The position numbers were made by a program, and so were the translations under genes. This document shows, in pieces, positions 35,851 through 44,954 of a DNA stretch of 64,000 nucleotides; the stretch's first letter is position 1; every line of letters starts with the position of its first letter. The notes under the pieces are model-generated. The model had not been told where the DNA came from. It worked only from the letters and a program-made list of their open reading frames with translations, and did not search any database. This stretch comes from JAVKEN01 sp040221415 (GTDB taxonomy: Bacteria; Pseudomonadota; Alphaproteobacteria; Rickettsiales; JABSSG01). The stretch lies in assembly GCA_040221415.1 (NCBI GenBank), contig JAVKEN010000024.1, positions 77,215 through 141,214 of the forward strand. The letters are read 5' to 3'.

Positions 35851-36431
35851 TTCTTATCATAGATAATTATGACAGCTTTACCTATAACCTTGATAATTAC
35901 CTAAAGAGACTTCTCCAAAAAACACTTGTTGTCTATAATGATAAAATCACTATTGATGAGATTAAGTCTCTAAATGTTAATGCTATACTAACTTCACCAG
36001 GCCCTTTTGGACCAAAGGAAGCAAAACTATCAACTGAAGTGGTTGGGTATTGCATGGATAATAATGTGCCACTTCTTGGGGTTTGCTTGGGTATGCAAGC
36101 GATGGCTTACTATACAGGAGCAAAAATTATTAAGAACCCTTATCCAATGCATGGTAAAATCTCAAAGATTGAGAATAACGGTAAAAATTTATTCAAAGGA
36201 CTGCCAAAGGAATTTAATGTTACTAGGTACCATTCTCTTTCTATTGAGGAAGGAACTCTACATAAAGATTTTGAGATAGACGCCAGAAGCAAAGATGATA
36301 ATTTAATAATGGCAATCAGCCACAAAACTAAACCATTATTTGGTCTTCAATATCACCCTGAAAGTATTTGTAGCGAATATGGCCTGGAACAACTAGAAAA
36401 ATTTATCTCTTTGCAAAATCAACGCTCTTAG
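35847..36431 (+). CDS. pabA: Glutamine amidotransferase of aminodeoxychorismate/anthranilate synthase
   Basis: 194 aa class I amidotransferase. Nucleophile C80 in GVCLGMQAMAYY, catalytic H170 and E172 in QYHPES, and a conserved VTRYHSL. Feeds ammonia to PabB or TrpE for folate or tryptophan synthesis. No partner synthase is in the window, so pabA versus trpG is undecided. The 3' end overlaps the convergent Gln-rich gene by 29 nt. Confidence 0.88.
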   Translation: MILIIDNYDSFTYNLDNYLKRLLQKTLVVYNDKITIDEIKSLNVNAILTSPGPFGPKEAKLSTEVVGYCMDNNVPLLGVCLGMQAMAYYTGAKIIKNPYPMHGKISKIENNGKNLFKGLPKEFNVTRYHSLSIEEGTLHKDFEIDARSKDDNLIMAISHKTKPLFGLQYHPESICSEYGLEQLEKFISLQNQRS

Positions 36432-37056
36432 GATCTACCTTTGCACTTTCCAAAGCCTCAAGAGCTTGCTTAGACAACTTCTTCTTCATATCTTCTTCAA
36501 TCAACAAAGCGCGCTTAGCCTGAGGAGAAAGTTTATTATATTTTTTCTCAGCTTCTTTTCTGACTGTCAAAATATAATCTCTATATAAAGAAAGCTCAGC
36601 AATAATGGTTTGTGGCCATGTTGAGATTTCCCTTTGAATTCCTAAAACTACTTTCCTATCTTGATCTGAAAGATTGTTGATTACTTGTTGCAAAGACTCA
36701 TTTTTCTGCAACGTAGCATTCTTATATTGAGCAGTGTTTTGTCTTTGCGCAACAGGATGGTTCGGTGTTGGAGCTTTTTTCTGCTGATTATTCTGAACAT
36801 TTTGTAACGCCTTAAGTGTTTGTTGCTGAGCACCCTGGCTTACACTCGGTGGTTTATATGGATTATTCTGTTGATTATATTGAGGCTGCTGCTGTTGTTG
36901 ATTATACATAGCAGGAGTCTGCTGTTGCTGCGAACCATACAAATTGCCCTGAGGTGACGGCGTAGTCGGAGCCGTAGGAGCTGGTGGAGGAGGCGCTGCT
37001 GCAAAAACTTCTCCGGCAACTAATGAAACTAATAAAACAAAAACTAATTTTTTCAT
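36403..37056 (-). CDS. Secreted Pro/Gln-rich protein
   Basis: 217 aa. Starting at ATG 37056 gives a clean signal peptide (MKKLVFVLLVSLVAGEVFA), and an ATG 15 nt upstream would add five residues. The mature N-terminus is Pro-rich and then Gln/Asn-rich (about 20-110), so likely disordered. The C-terminal ~100 residues are helical and charged (LSDQDRKVVLGIQREISTWP). No family recognised. Divergent from nusB, overlapping pabA/trpG at the 3' end. Confidence 0.75.
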   Translation of the reverse strand: MKKLVFVLLVSLVAGEVFAAAPPPPAPTAPTTPSPQGNLYGSQQQQTPAMYNQQQQQPQYNQQNNPYKPPSVSQGAQQQTLKALQNVQNNQQKKAPTPNHPVAQRQNTAQYKNATLQKNESLQQVINNLSDQDRKVVLGIQREISTWPQTIIAELSLYRDYILTVRKEAEKKYNKLSPQAKRALLIEEDMKKKLSKQALEALESAKVDPKSVDFAKR

Positions 37057-37189
37057 GCGTGATGTATCCATAACAGAAACAGGATACTATAAAAATTTGT
37101 TTTTTTGCAAGAACTATACTGATGATTATTATTTATTAGTGAATTACGCTGACGAATATGTTATAGATATCCGACCAGAGAGAGTTATC

Positions 37190-37648
37190 ATGGAACAAGT
37201 AAACAAAAGAATCATTGGCAAAACTTTATCGAGGCTTGCAGCTATCCAAGCGATTTATGTGTATGAAATTAACTCCTCACAAAAGGATTCGGATGATTTT
37301 GATATTCATACTGCTATCCTTGATGTAATTGCCCTGCATGATGAAGAATCAGAAATTGCTAGTTTAAGTAAAGAATTCCTTAGCAAATTAGTTATGCTCA
37401 CCTATGAACATCTTAGTGAAATTGATAAAATGATTACGTCAAATCTGACAAAGCATGAGAATACAGAAAAATTAAATCTGTTATTAAGATCTCTGCTAAG
37501 ATGTGCAGTTGCTGAATTGTTTTATTACAAGACACCTTATAAAGTTGTTATTGATGAGTATGTGGCTCTTACAAAAGATTTCTTCAACGATGCAGAAATA
37601 AGTTTTGTGAACGCCATTCTTGATAAAATACATAAAGAGAAAAAATGA
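37190..37648 (+). CDS. nusB: Transcription antitermination factor NusB
   Basis: 152 aa all-helical protein that binds boxA RNA with S10 during rRNA antitermination. GKTLSRLAAIQAIYVYEIN is the typical start of the fold, and VAELFYYKTPYKVVIDEYV and FVNAILDKI are conserved near the end. I start at ATG 37190, which has AGAGAG upstream. The frame is open 135 nt further, but that part does not look like NusB. thiL overlaps by 4 nt. Confidence 0.93.
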   Translation: MEQVNKRIIGKTLSRLAAIQAIYVYEINSSQKDSDDFDIHTAILDVIALHDEESEIASLSKEFLSKLVMLTYEHLSEIDKMITSNLTKHENTEKLNLLLRSLLRCAVAELFYYKTPYKVVIDEYVALTKDFFNDAEISFVNAILDKIHKEKK

Positions 37649-38613
37649 GAGAATCTGATCTAATTGATAAATATTTAAGACCGCTTGCGAAAAACCACCC
37701 CGCTTCTTTAGATCTACGTGATGATGCGGCAATAATTTCTCCTAAATCAAATACCCAGATTGTAGTATCTAAAGATTGCATAGTTGAGAATATACATTTT
37801 CCAACCGGCACAACTCCTGACAATATCGCTAAGAAATTAGTAGGTGTAAATTTATCTGATATTGCTGCTATGGGTGCTAAGCCTTTATTTGGTCTTATCT
37901 CAGCTACTTTACCAGAGGGAATAGATGAATCATGGGCAAAAGATTTCTGTATAACTTTAGATAGATTAAACACGAAATATGACATTTGCCTTATTGGTGG
38001 CGACACCACAAAACATAAGGAAGGATCTCTTGTTCTATCTATGACAATTATAGGTGAAGTAGAAAAATATAAAGCTGTTCAGCAGAATGGCGCCCAAGTC
38101 GGAGACAATGTGTATGTTTCAGGGTATATAGGCGATGCTGCAATTGGCCTTGATATAGTTAAAGGCACGTATGAAAAATTAGACAGAGCAACTAAAATAT
38201 ATTTCACTGAAAAATATAACGCCCCCACTCCTCAAACAGAACTTGGCTATCGTTTAAATGGCTCAGTAACTTCCATGACAGATATCTCTGATGGATTTAT
38301 TCGAGACCTTGAAAAAATAGCTGCTAACTCTAAAGTAACCATCAAAGTAGATGTGGAGAAAATTCCATTCTCTCCAAAACTAAAAAAATTGATGCAAAAA
38401 GAAGACTTAGTGGCTCGTGCACTTACAGGTGGAGATGATTATGAGTTGTTGTTTACTGCGCCAAAAACTTTTCATGCACAAATTATGTCAATCGCCAACT
38501 CTTTGAATATTCCTGTGACACAAATTGGCAGCGTTACTTCTGGTAAAGGTTTAAAAATTTTAGACAATGATGGAAAAACTCTAGATTTCCCTAGAAAAGG
38601 TTTCGAACACTAA
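37645..38613 (+). CDS. thiL: Thiamine-monophosphate kinase
   Basis: 322 aa AIR-synthetase/ThiL fold that phosphorylates thiamine phosphate to thiamine diphosphate. DLRDDAAIIS, VGVNLSDIAAMGAKP (metal-binding Asp), LIGGDTTKHKEG and ALTGGDDYELLFT are visible. The nusB-thiL pair (ATGA overlap) is a common bacterial arrangement. The 3' end overlaps parC by 4 nt. Confidence 0.95.
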   Translation: MRESDLIDKYLRPLAKNHPASLDLRDDAAIISPKSNTQIVVSKDCIVENIHFPTGTTPDNIAKKLVGVNLSDIAAMGAKPLFGLISATLPEGIDESWAKDFCITLDRLNTKYDICLIGGDTTKHKEGSLVLSMTIIGEVEKYKAVQQNGAQVGDNVYVSGYIGDAAIGLDIVKGTYEKLDRATKIYFTEKYNAPTPQTELGYRLNGSVTSMTDISDGFIRDLEKIAANSKVTIKVDVEKIPFSPKLKKLMQKEDLVARALTGGDDYELLFTAPKTFHAQIMSIANSLNIPVTQIGSVTSGKGLKILDNDGKTLDFPRKGFEH

Positions 38614-40826
38614 TATAAATTAAACTTATTATTTTTTGGGAAACCCGTTGGTGGCATCTTACCAACATTAGCTCTTTTACCTAGCCATGTTAGAAGCTCC
38701 ATCTCATTTCTGGTTCTGTCGCCTAGTTGCCAGCTCAAACCTTCTTCAGACTTGAATGTCTTGATATCAGAGAGTTTAGCGTCTTTATATTTTTGCAAAG
38801 TTACCCCGCGACCCCTTTTCATTTTTGGTATATCAGCAAGATCAAAAACAAGTAATTTTCTGTTATTACCAATCGCAGCAACATTCTCACCATTAATAAC
38901 TCTGATAAATTTCATTGAGTCATTCTTATCAACATTCATTATTTGCTTACCATTTTTGGTCTGAGCCATCACTTCCTTACTTTCAACAATAAAGCCCTTA
39001 CCATTATGTGATGCAAGCAGCAGCTCCTGACCTTCTTTATAAATAAACAATTCAACAAGCTTTGCGTTATCAGTATCAAATATAACTTTTAAAGAATCTC
39101 CGTGACCTTTAACCCTTGGGATTTTGTCACAACCAATTGTAAAGAATTTCCCATGTGATGTTGCAATGATCAACTTGTCTGTAGTGTAACCTTTAACGAA
39201 GAAACCTTCTTTGTCACCATCTTTATATTTGATGTTTGAAGTATCGTAATTATGACTTTTAACAGCTCTAATCCAACCCATCTCGGAGCAAATAATTGTG
39301 ATTGGCTCTTTTTCGATAAACACTTCTTGTGAAATATTGGTTTTCGAATGATCAAAATTTGTATTGATTCTAGTCCTTCTTTTTCCCAAAGAAGTTTTTT
39401 TGCCGTATTTTTCTTGCAGACGGTCAATTTCTTCAGTAATTACATTCCACCTCAGACCCTTATCTTTAAGAAGCGCCTTAAGCCTTGTTCTTTCCTGGGT
39501 GAGGTTTTTATGCTCGTTCTTGATTTCCATCTCTTCAAGTTTCTTCAGAGATTTAAGCCTCATATTCAAGATGGATTCAACCTGCATTTCAGTAAGCTTA
39601 AATGTTTCCTGAAGTTTAGCCTTAGCATCATCTTCAAATCTGATTATCCTGATAACTTCATCAAGATTTAAATACACGATCAGAAAGCCTTCAAGAATTT
39701 CCAAACGTTTTTCAACTTTCTCAAGTTGGAATTTAGCCCTTTTTGTAACTACTTCTTCCCTGAATTCTAAGAATTGACGCAATACCTCTTTTATGTTCAT
39801 GACCTTTGGTATTGAGTTTTTATCTAAAACGTTCAGATTTAAGCTGACTCTAGACTCTAAGTCAGTTAGCTTAAACATAGACTCCATAAGAATCTCGGGA
39901 TCAACGCTTCTAGACTTAGGCTCGAACACAATCCTCATATCATCAGTGGATTCATCACGAATATCACCTAACAAAGGTATCTTCTTCGATTTAAACAGTT
40001 CAGCAATTTTTTCAATCAATTTACTTTTCTGAACCTGATAAGGAACCTCAGTAACAACTATCTGATACATCCCTCTGTCAAGCTCTTCCTTTTTCCAAGT
40101 AGCCCTGACTTTAAAACTTCCTTTGCCTGTCAGGTAAGAATTATGAATAGATGCTTTTGACTCTATTAATTCGCCACCCGTAGGAAAATCAGGACCTGAA
40201 ACAAATTTAAGAATATCCTTAACTTCACACTCTGGATTATCAATGATATGTTTCATTGCATCACATAATTCATGTAAATTATGCGGCGGTATTGATGTAG
40301 CCATACCTACAGCAATTCCCTCTGAACCATTTGCTAAGATATTCGGAAAAGAACTTGGAAGAACTGTTGGCTCTTGATCTTGATCATCGTAGTTACTTTT
40401 GAATTCAACAGTGTTTTTATTCAAGTCATTTAGTAACTCCTGAGCAATCTCTGTCAGCCTTGATTCAGTATAACGCATTGCAGCAGCTGAATCTCCGTCT
40501 ATTGAGCCAAAGTTACCTTGACCATCAACTAGCGGATATCTTACGGTAAAATCCTGTGCGTATCTTACCAATGCATCATAAATCGCAACGTCACCATGCG
40601 GATGGAATTTACCCATCACGTCACCAACGACACGCGCACATTTTTTGTATCCAGCCTTATGATCAAGCTTCAACAAATACATTGAGTATAAAATCCTTCT
40701 GTGTACAGGCTTCAAGCCATCACGCAAATCAGGGAGCGATCTAGACATGATGGTAGATAAAGCGTAATTTAAATAACGCTCACCTAACGCATCTGGAAAT
40801 TCTACAATCTCAATATTCTCTGTCAT
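38610..40826 (-). CDS. parC: DNA topoisomerase IV subunit A
   Basis: 738 aa. The catalytic Tyr is Y119 in AAAMRYTESR. PDLRDGLKPVHRRIL is the family hallmark. The C-terminal region is short with no clear GyrA box, which favours ParC over GyrA. The position equal to Ser80 of E. coli ParC is Val (HPHGDVAIYD). Last gene of the leftward cvpA-SDR-zinc finger-parC operon. Confidence 0.94.
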   Translation of the reverse strand: MTENIEIVEFPDALGERYLNYALSTIMSRSLPDLRDGLKPVHRRILYSMYLLKLDHKAGYKKCARVVGDVMGKFHPHGDVAIYDALVRYAQDFTVRYPLVDGQGNFGSIDGDSAAAMRYTESRLTEIAQELLNDLNKNTVEFKSNYDDQDQEPTVLPSSFPNILANGSEGIAVGMATSIPPHNLHELCDAMKHIIDNPECEVKDILKFVSGPDFPTGGELIESKASIHNSYLTGKGSFKVRATWKKEELDRGMYQIVVTEVPYQVQKSKLIEKIAELFKSKKIPLLGDIRDESTDDMRIVFEPKSRSVDPEILMESMFKLTDLESRVSLNLNVLDKNSIPKVMNIKEVLRQFLEFREEVVTKRAKFQLEKVEKRLEILEGFLIVYLNLDEVIRIIRFEDDAKAKLQETFKLTEMQVESILNMRLKSLKKLEEMEIKNEHKNLTQERTRLKALLKDKGLRWNVITEEIDRLQEKYGKKTSLGKRRTRINTNFDHSKTNISQEVFIEKEPITIICSEMGWIRAVKSHNYDTSNIKYKDGDKEGFFVKGYTTDKLIIATSHGKFFTIGCDKIPRVKGHGDSLKVIFDTDNAKLVELFIYKEGQELLLASHNGKGFIVESKEVMAQTKNGKQIMNVDKNDSMKFIRVINGENVAAIGNNRKLLVFDLADIPKMKRGRGVTLQKYKDAKLSDIKTFKSEEGLSWQLGDRTRNEMELLTWLGKRANVGKMPPTGFPKNNKFNLY

Positions 40827-40828
40827 TT

Positions 40829-40987
40829 CTAGTGAGAAATTTTTAAAATAAATTTTTTATTGCAATACGGACAAGCGATATGATCGTCATCATGCGGTAT
40901 TTCTAAATAAACTTTGGGGTGACCAGTTAGGTCCTGACCTTCGCAAGATACTGAACGAGATGTAACAATTTCTTCTTCTTTGACCAT
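40829..40987 (-). CDS. zf-CHCC zinc-finger protein (NDUFS6-like)
   Basis: 52 aa. Putative zinc ligands C15, H23, C39 and C42, with the family pattern TGHPKVYLEIP and CPYCNKKFIL. In alphaproteobacteria such proteins resemble the complex I subunit NDUFS6 (zf-CHCC, PF10276). Gaps of 2 nt to parC and 13 nt to the SDR gene place it in the operon. Confidence 0.88.
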   Translation of the reverse strand: MVKEEEIVTSRSVSCEGQDLTGHPKVYLEIPHDDDHIACPYCNKKFILKISH

Positions 40988-41000
40988 ATACTCTTAATAC

Positions 41001-41699
41001 TTATCCAAGGTATTGTAGTATATCTCCATGCTTAAATGAATTATTAGTTAAATTTTTCATGAAAAAACTAGCAACTTTCTCGGCAGATGTGATCTTTGTC
41101 TTATCTTCCGTTGGCATTGCCTGATCTCTTATCCTAGTATCCATTTCTTTCGGATCAAAAAGCGCTACCTTAATTTTATCACTAGACTGCTCTTTCGCAT
41201 ATAATTTTACCATGTTTTCTAAGCCAGCTTTTGAAGCTGAATAAGCACCCCAATAAGCTTTGTTTTCCTTCGCAATCGAACAAGTGGTGAATATTGCCGT
41301 AGCAGGATCATCCGAAGCAAGTAACAACGGAGTAAATGCTTTAATAATATGAGCATTAGCGTTCAGGTTTATATTAATCACCCTATTCCAAAGCTTAGTA
41401 TTAAAATGAGCTAAAGGAGCTAGCTCTCCAAGGATGGCAGCACATGAAATTAAGTAATCTATTGAACCAAACCTTTCATAAACTTTGTTAGCAAGCTCGA
41501 AGATTTTTGGTGTATCTTCAACATCTAAATGAACAATAGTGTTTGAAACTTCATATTCTTGAAGCTTGTCATCAAGCGACTCTAAATTCTTGAAATCCTT
41601 ATCAACAGAAACGAGATCTACTTTGTTTTTCGCCAACTCAAGAGCGATAGCTCTACCTAGGCCATTGGCAGCGCCAAATATTATGCCCCGTTTACCCAT
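41001..41699 (-). CDS. Short-chain dehydrogenase/reductase
   Basis: 232 aa Rossmann enzyme. The NAD(P) motif GAANGLG is at 9-15. The catalytic Y153 and K157 are in GAYSASK, with S141 upstream. The substrate is not evident. ATG 2 nt after the cvpA stop. Confidence 0.85.
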   Translation of the reverse strand: MGKRGIIFGAANGLGRAIALELAKNKVDLVSVDKDFKNLESLDDKLQEYEVSNTIVHLDVEDTPKIFELANKVYERFGSIDYLISCAAILGELAPLAHFNTKLWNRVININLNANAHIIKAFTPLLLASDDPATAIFTTCSIAKENKAYWGAYSASKAGLENMVKLYAKEQSSDKIKVALFDPKEMDTRIRDQAMPTEDKTKITSAEKVASFFMKNLTNNSFKHGDILQYLG

Positions 41700-41701
41700 G
41701 C

Positions 41702-42607
41702 TTACCTATCAGACTCTTTTACAGCTTGCTTTGCTGCCATTCTAAATCTCCATATCTCATTCTCAAGCATCATCATGATTTTATGATATTTAGAATTGTT
41801 GTCAGCAATCGCTTTGTGGTCTTCGCTATCAAGCATTTTAGCCTGATTATATTCATAATATTTTTGAGCTATCTCTTCTAAAATTTGCGCCTTCAGTTCT
41901 GGCTGAGCACTCATATCTTGCAAAGTAATTAAGTCTGAGTCATTGACTTTATCAATGACTTCCTGAGGAAGAGAATTAAGTACTTTATTAATTGATCTAA
42001 TTTTTTCAGCTCTCGTACTTGGAAGCTCTACCTGACCTTCTTCATTTGTTGACTCCATAATTGTTTTATGAAGCTCTTGCTCGAAATCTCTTGGGATAAA
42101 CATCGCGATTAGATCAGCGCCCCTTTTCAAAAGAACCACAACCTCAGATTTTTTAGTCCAAGCTGGCACATTAGATTCTGGATCTTTAAATTTATCTTCA
42201 TCTTCAACATTTAAAGTATCAATCATCATTGTCATAACATAGAAAACTATAGAAACAATGAAGCAACCACGGAAGAACCCAAATACAAGACCGAAAGATC
42301 TGTCTAATAAACCTCCTAAATGATCTTCCATATGCTTTATGACAATATTATTTACAAAAGCAAACAGCACCGCAAATATAACAAATATCAAAAATGCCCC
42401 TATAACAGATGACATCGACTTACTTACAGCAATAGAATCAAAAACTGGAGCGAATATTGACCCCATCTCTAAACCAATAAATAATGCAAGCACCCAACCA
42501 ATAAATGACAAGAAGGATTTAAAAAACCCTCTACAAACTGCAAAGAAAACGGAAAAAATTACTATTCCAAAAATGAATGCATCAAAACTACTAAAACTAG
42601 GAATCAT
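41702..42607 (-). CDS. cvpA: CvpA-family membrane protein
   Basis: 301 aa. About four N-terminal membrane helices (to residue ~135) with the CvpA pattern FDAFIFGIVIFSVFFAVCRGF. A cytoplasmic or periplasmic tail of ~165 charged residues follows, longer than in E. coli CvpA but usual for alphaproteobacterial members. Role in colicin V export or envelope homeostasis by family. First gene of its operon, divergent from potD. Confidence 0.85.
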   Translation of the reverse strand: MIPSFSSFDAFIFGIVIFSVFFAVCRGFFKSFLSFIGWVLALFIGLEMGSIFAPVFDSIAVSKSMSSVIGAFLIFVIFAVLFAFVNNIVIKHMEDHLGGLLDRSFGLVFGFFRGCFIVSIVFYVMTMMIDTLNVEDEDKFKDPESNVPAWTKKSEVVVLLKRGADLIAMFIPRDFEQELHKTIMESTNEEGQVELPSTRAEKIRSINKVLNSLPQEVIDKVNDSDLITLQDMSAQPELKAQILEEIAQKYYEYNQAKMLDSEDHKAIADNNSKYHKIMMMLENEIWRFRMAAKQAVKESDR

Positions 42608-42625
42608 ATCTTACCTTTATTCATC

Positions 42626-42653
42626 TTGAAAAATACTACCTCATATATATAAT
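42626..42653 (+). promoter_or_regulatory. Promoter of the potD operon
   Basis: TTGAAA at 42626-42631, 16-bp spacer, TATAAT at 42648-42653, leaving a leader of about 50 nt to the potD ATG. Confidence 0.65.
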
Positions 42654-42710
42654 CACTGCAAAGAAAATTTGTATAAACATCGCTTTTTTCTAAGGGAGGT
42701 AAGCAAAATC

Positions 42711-43802
42711 ATGAAAATCAAACTTCTACTTAAAACTCTAGCATTTTTTACTTTGATTTTAACCTCTGTATTTTGCTTTGCGGCAAAAGAAGTTGTGAAT
42801 GTCTATAGCTGGTCCTCCTATATTTCTCAGGAAACTATAAGAGACTTTGAAAAGAAGCACAAAATTAAAATCAATTATGACGTGTATGACAGCAATGAAA
42901 TGCTTGATGCAAAACTGCTTGCTGGAAATACTGGCTATGATTTGGTGTTTCCTTCAGACAATCCATTTCTTAAAAATCAAATCAAACTTGGCATTTATCA
43001 AGAGTTAGACAAAAAGCTTTTACCGAATATCAAAAACATGGATCCGCTATTTTTAAATATGATGTCAAAAGAAGATCCTGGCAATAAATATGCAATGCCA
43101 TGGTTGTGGGGGTTGACTGGTTTCGCAATTAATAAAGAAAAGGTTCTTGAAATAGATCCTGATGCTCCAATCGATAGTCTTGAATTAATTTTCAATCCAA
43201 AATATGCAAAAAAGATTGCTAAGTGTGGAATTAACTTTTTAGACTCAGCAACAGAAATAATTCCTTTGGCGCTTTTATATCATGGGTTTAATCCAAACAC
43301 TACTGACCCTGATGAACTTAAAAAAGCTGGGGAAACTCTTAAAGCAATCTCTCCTTATATCAAAACTTTCAACTCTTCTTCTTACGATGATCTATTTGTT
43401 GATGACTCAGTATGCGTTGGAATTAGCTGGTCGGGAGATATTGTGAAAGCTAATGAAAAATTAAAAGCAAAAAAATCAAAAACTAGATTATCTTTTGTCT
43501 TGCCTAAAGAAGGGTTTTTAATGGCAACTGATACTATGGCTATTCCTAAAGACGCTCCAAATAAGAAAAATGCTTATATTTTATTGAATTACCTTATGGA
43601 AGCTAAAGTTGCAGCTAATAATAGTAATTACACTAAATATTATAACGGCAATAAAGCTTCATATAAATATCTTGAGAAAGACTTAAGAGACAACAAGCCA
43701 AATGACAGCACTTTACTTAAAGGTTATCGAATTGATCCCTACCCACCAAAAACTTTAAGGTTGGTCAATAGGATTTGGACAGGCGTTATCACAGGTAATT
43801 AA
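42711..43802 (+). CDS. potD: Spermidine/putrescine-binding periplasmic protein
   Basis: 363 aa. The signal peptide ends around residue 24 (CFAA). VVNVYSWSSYISQETIRDFEK and WGLTGFAINKE are typical of PotD/PotF. Start at ATG 42711, supported by GGGAGGT 11 nt upstream. An in-frame TTG further up is unlikely. First gene of the polyamine ABC importer operon. Confidence 0.92.
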   Translation: MKIKLLLKTLAFFTLILTSVFCFAAKEVVNVYSWSSYISQETIRDFEKKHKIKINYDVYDSNEMLDAKLLAGNTGYDLVFPSDNPFLKNQIKLGIYQELDKKLLPNIKNMDPLFLNMMSKEDPGNKYAMPWLWGLTGFAINKEKVLEIDPDAPIDSLELIFNPKYAKKIAKCGINFLDSATEIIPLALLYHGFNPNTTDPDELKKAGETLKAISPYIKTFNSSSYDDLFVDDSVCVGISWSGDIVKANEKLKAKKSKTRLSFVLPKEGFLMATDTMAIPKDAPNKKNAYILLNYLMEAKVAANNSNYTKYYNGNKASYKYLEKDLRDNKPNDSTLLKGYRIDPYPPKTLRLVNRIWTGVITGN

Positions 43803-43805
43803 TAT

Positions 43806-44954
43806 ATGGCAGAACAAGTACTTAAAAGCAAAAGGCAACGTAAAGAAGCTAAAAGCGAAACGCTGATAAAACTTCGCAATATCAGCAAACAATATAAACA
43901 TGACGAAGGTTACTCCGTCAAAAACATCAATCTAGATATCGAGATCGGTGATTTGTTTGTGCTTGTTGGTCCATCTGGATGCGGCAAATCAACTCTGCTT
44001 CGAATGATAGCTGGCTTTGAAAAGCCTACCTCTGGAAAAATATATCTTGGCGATCAAGATATAACTGACATGCCACCACATGAAAGGCCCGTCAATATGA
44101 TGTTCCAATCTTATGCGTTATTTCCACATATGAATGTTTGGCATAATGTTGCATTTGGACTTAAACAAGAAAAATTACCAGAAGAAGAAATAGATCGAAG
44201 AGTTCGTGAGGTTTTAGACCTGGTTAATATGTACGAGTTTAAAAATCGTAAACCAGACCAATTATCAGGCGGTCAAAAGCAAAGAGTCGCTCTGGCAAGA
44301 AGCCTTGCAAAAAGGCCTAAAGTTCTTCTTCTAGACGAACCTTTAGGTGCTCTTGATAGGAAGATTCGTGAGCAAACTCAGGTGGAGCTAATCAAAATTC
44401 AATGCATGCTAGACATTACTTTTATCATGGTTACACACGACCAAGAGGAAGCTATGACTTTGGCTGACTGCATGGCGGTGATGAATGATGGAAAGGTTCT
44501 GCAAGTCGGGACTGCTGAAGAAGTGTATGAGAACCCTAATTCTCGTTTTGTCGCTGAGTTTGTTGATTCTATCAATCTGTTTTCAGGAAAAGTTGTCAAA
44601 AAAAGAAACTCCAGAAACCTTATCGGCTTAAAGATTAAAGAATCAGAAGAAACCATCTATTTCAGAACTAACCAAGATTACGCTGAAGGAAGTAAATTAT
44701 CTCTTGGACTGAGACCTGAGGAAGTAGAAATCAGCTTAAATCCCGCACCCAAGAATGAGAATCAAGTTAAAGGCAAAATTATTGATTATGGATTTTTGGG
44801 ACAAAAAATTGTTTTCCACGTTGAATTATGTAATGAAAATAATATTCACGTCTCAATCCCAACATCTAATAAAATGAAAAATCCAAATTTCAAAATGGGT
44901 AAAGAGGTATATGTTTCGTGGGTATACTCAGATGGAGTCTTGCTTGAAACATGA
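43806..44954 (+). CDS. potA: Spermidine/putrescine ABC transporter ATP-binding protein
   Basis: 382 aa. Walker A GPSGCGKST at 55-63, ABC signature LSGGQKQRVALARS, Walker B VLLLDEPLGALD, and a C-terminal TOBE domain (about 290-380). 3 nt after potD, and its stop overlaps potB (ATGA). Confidence 0.95.
   Translation: MAEQVLKSKRQRKEAKSETLIKLRNISKQYKHDEGYSVKNINLDIEIGDLFVLVGPSGCGKSTLLRMIAGFEKPTSGKIYLGDQDITDMPPHERPVNMMFQSYALFPHMNVWHNVAFGLKQEKLPEEEIDRRVREVLDLVNMYEFKNRKPDQLSGGQKQRVALARSLAKRPKVLLLDEPLGALDRKIREQTQVELIKIQCMLDITFIMVTHDQEEAMTLADCMAVMNDGKVLQVGTAEEVYENPNSRFVAEFVDSINLFSGKVVKKRNSRNLIGLKIKESEETIYFRTNQDYAEGSKLSLGLRPEEVEISLNPAPKNENQVKGKIIDYGFLGQKIVFHVELCNENNIHVSIPTSNKMKNPNFKMGKEVYVSWVYSDGVLLET

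Noticed and set aside
37055..37189. N-terminal extension of nusB
   Set aside because: The frame is open but the extension is unlike NusB. ATG 37190 has a good SD and matches the family start.
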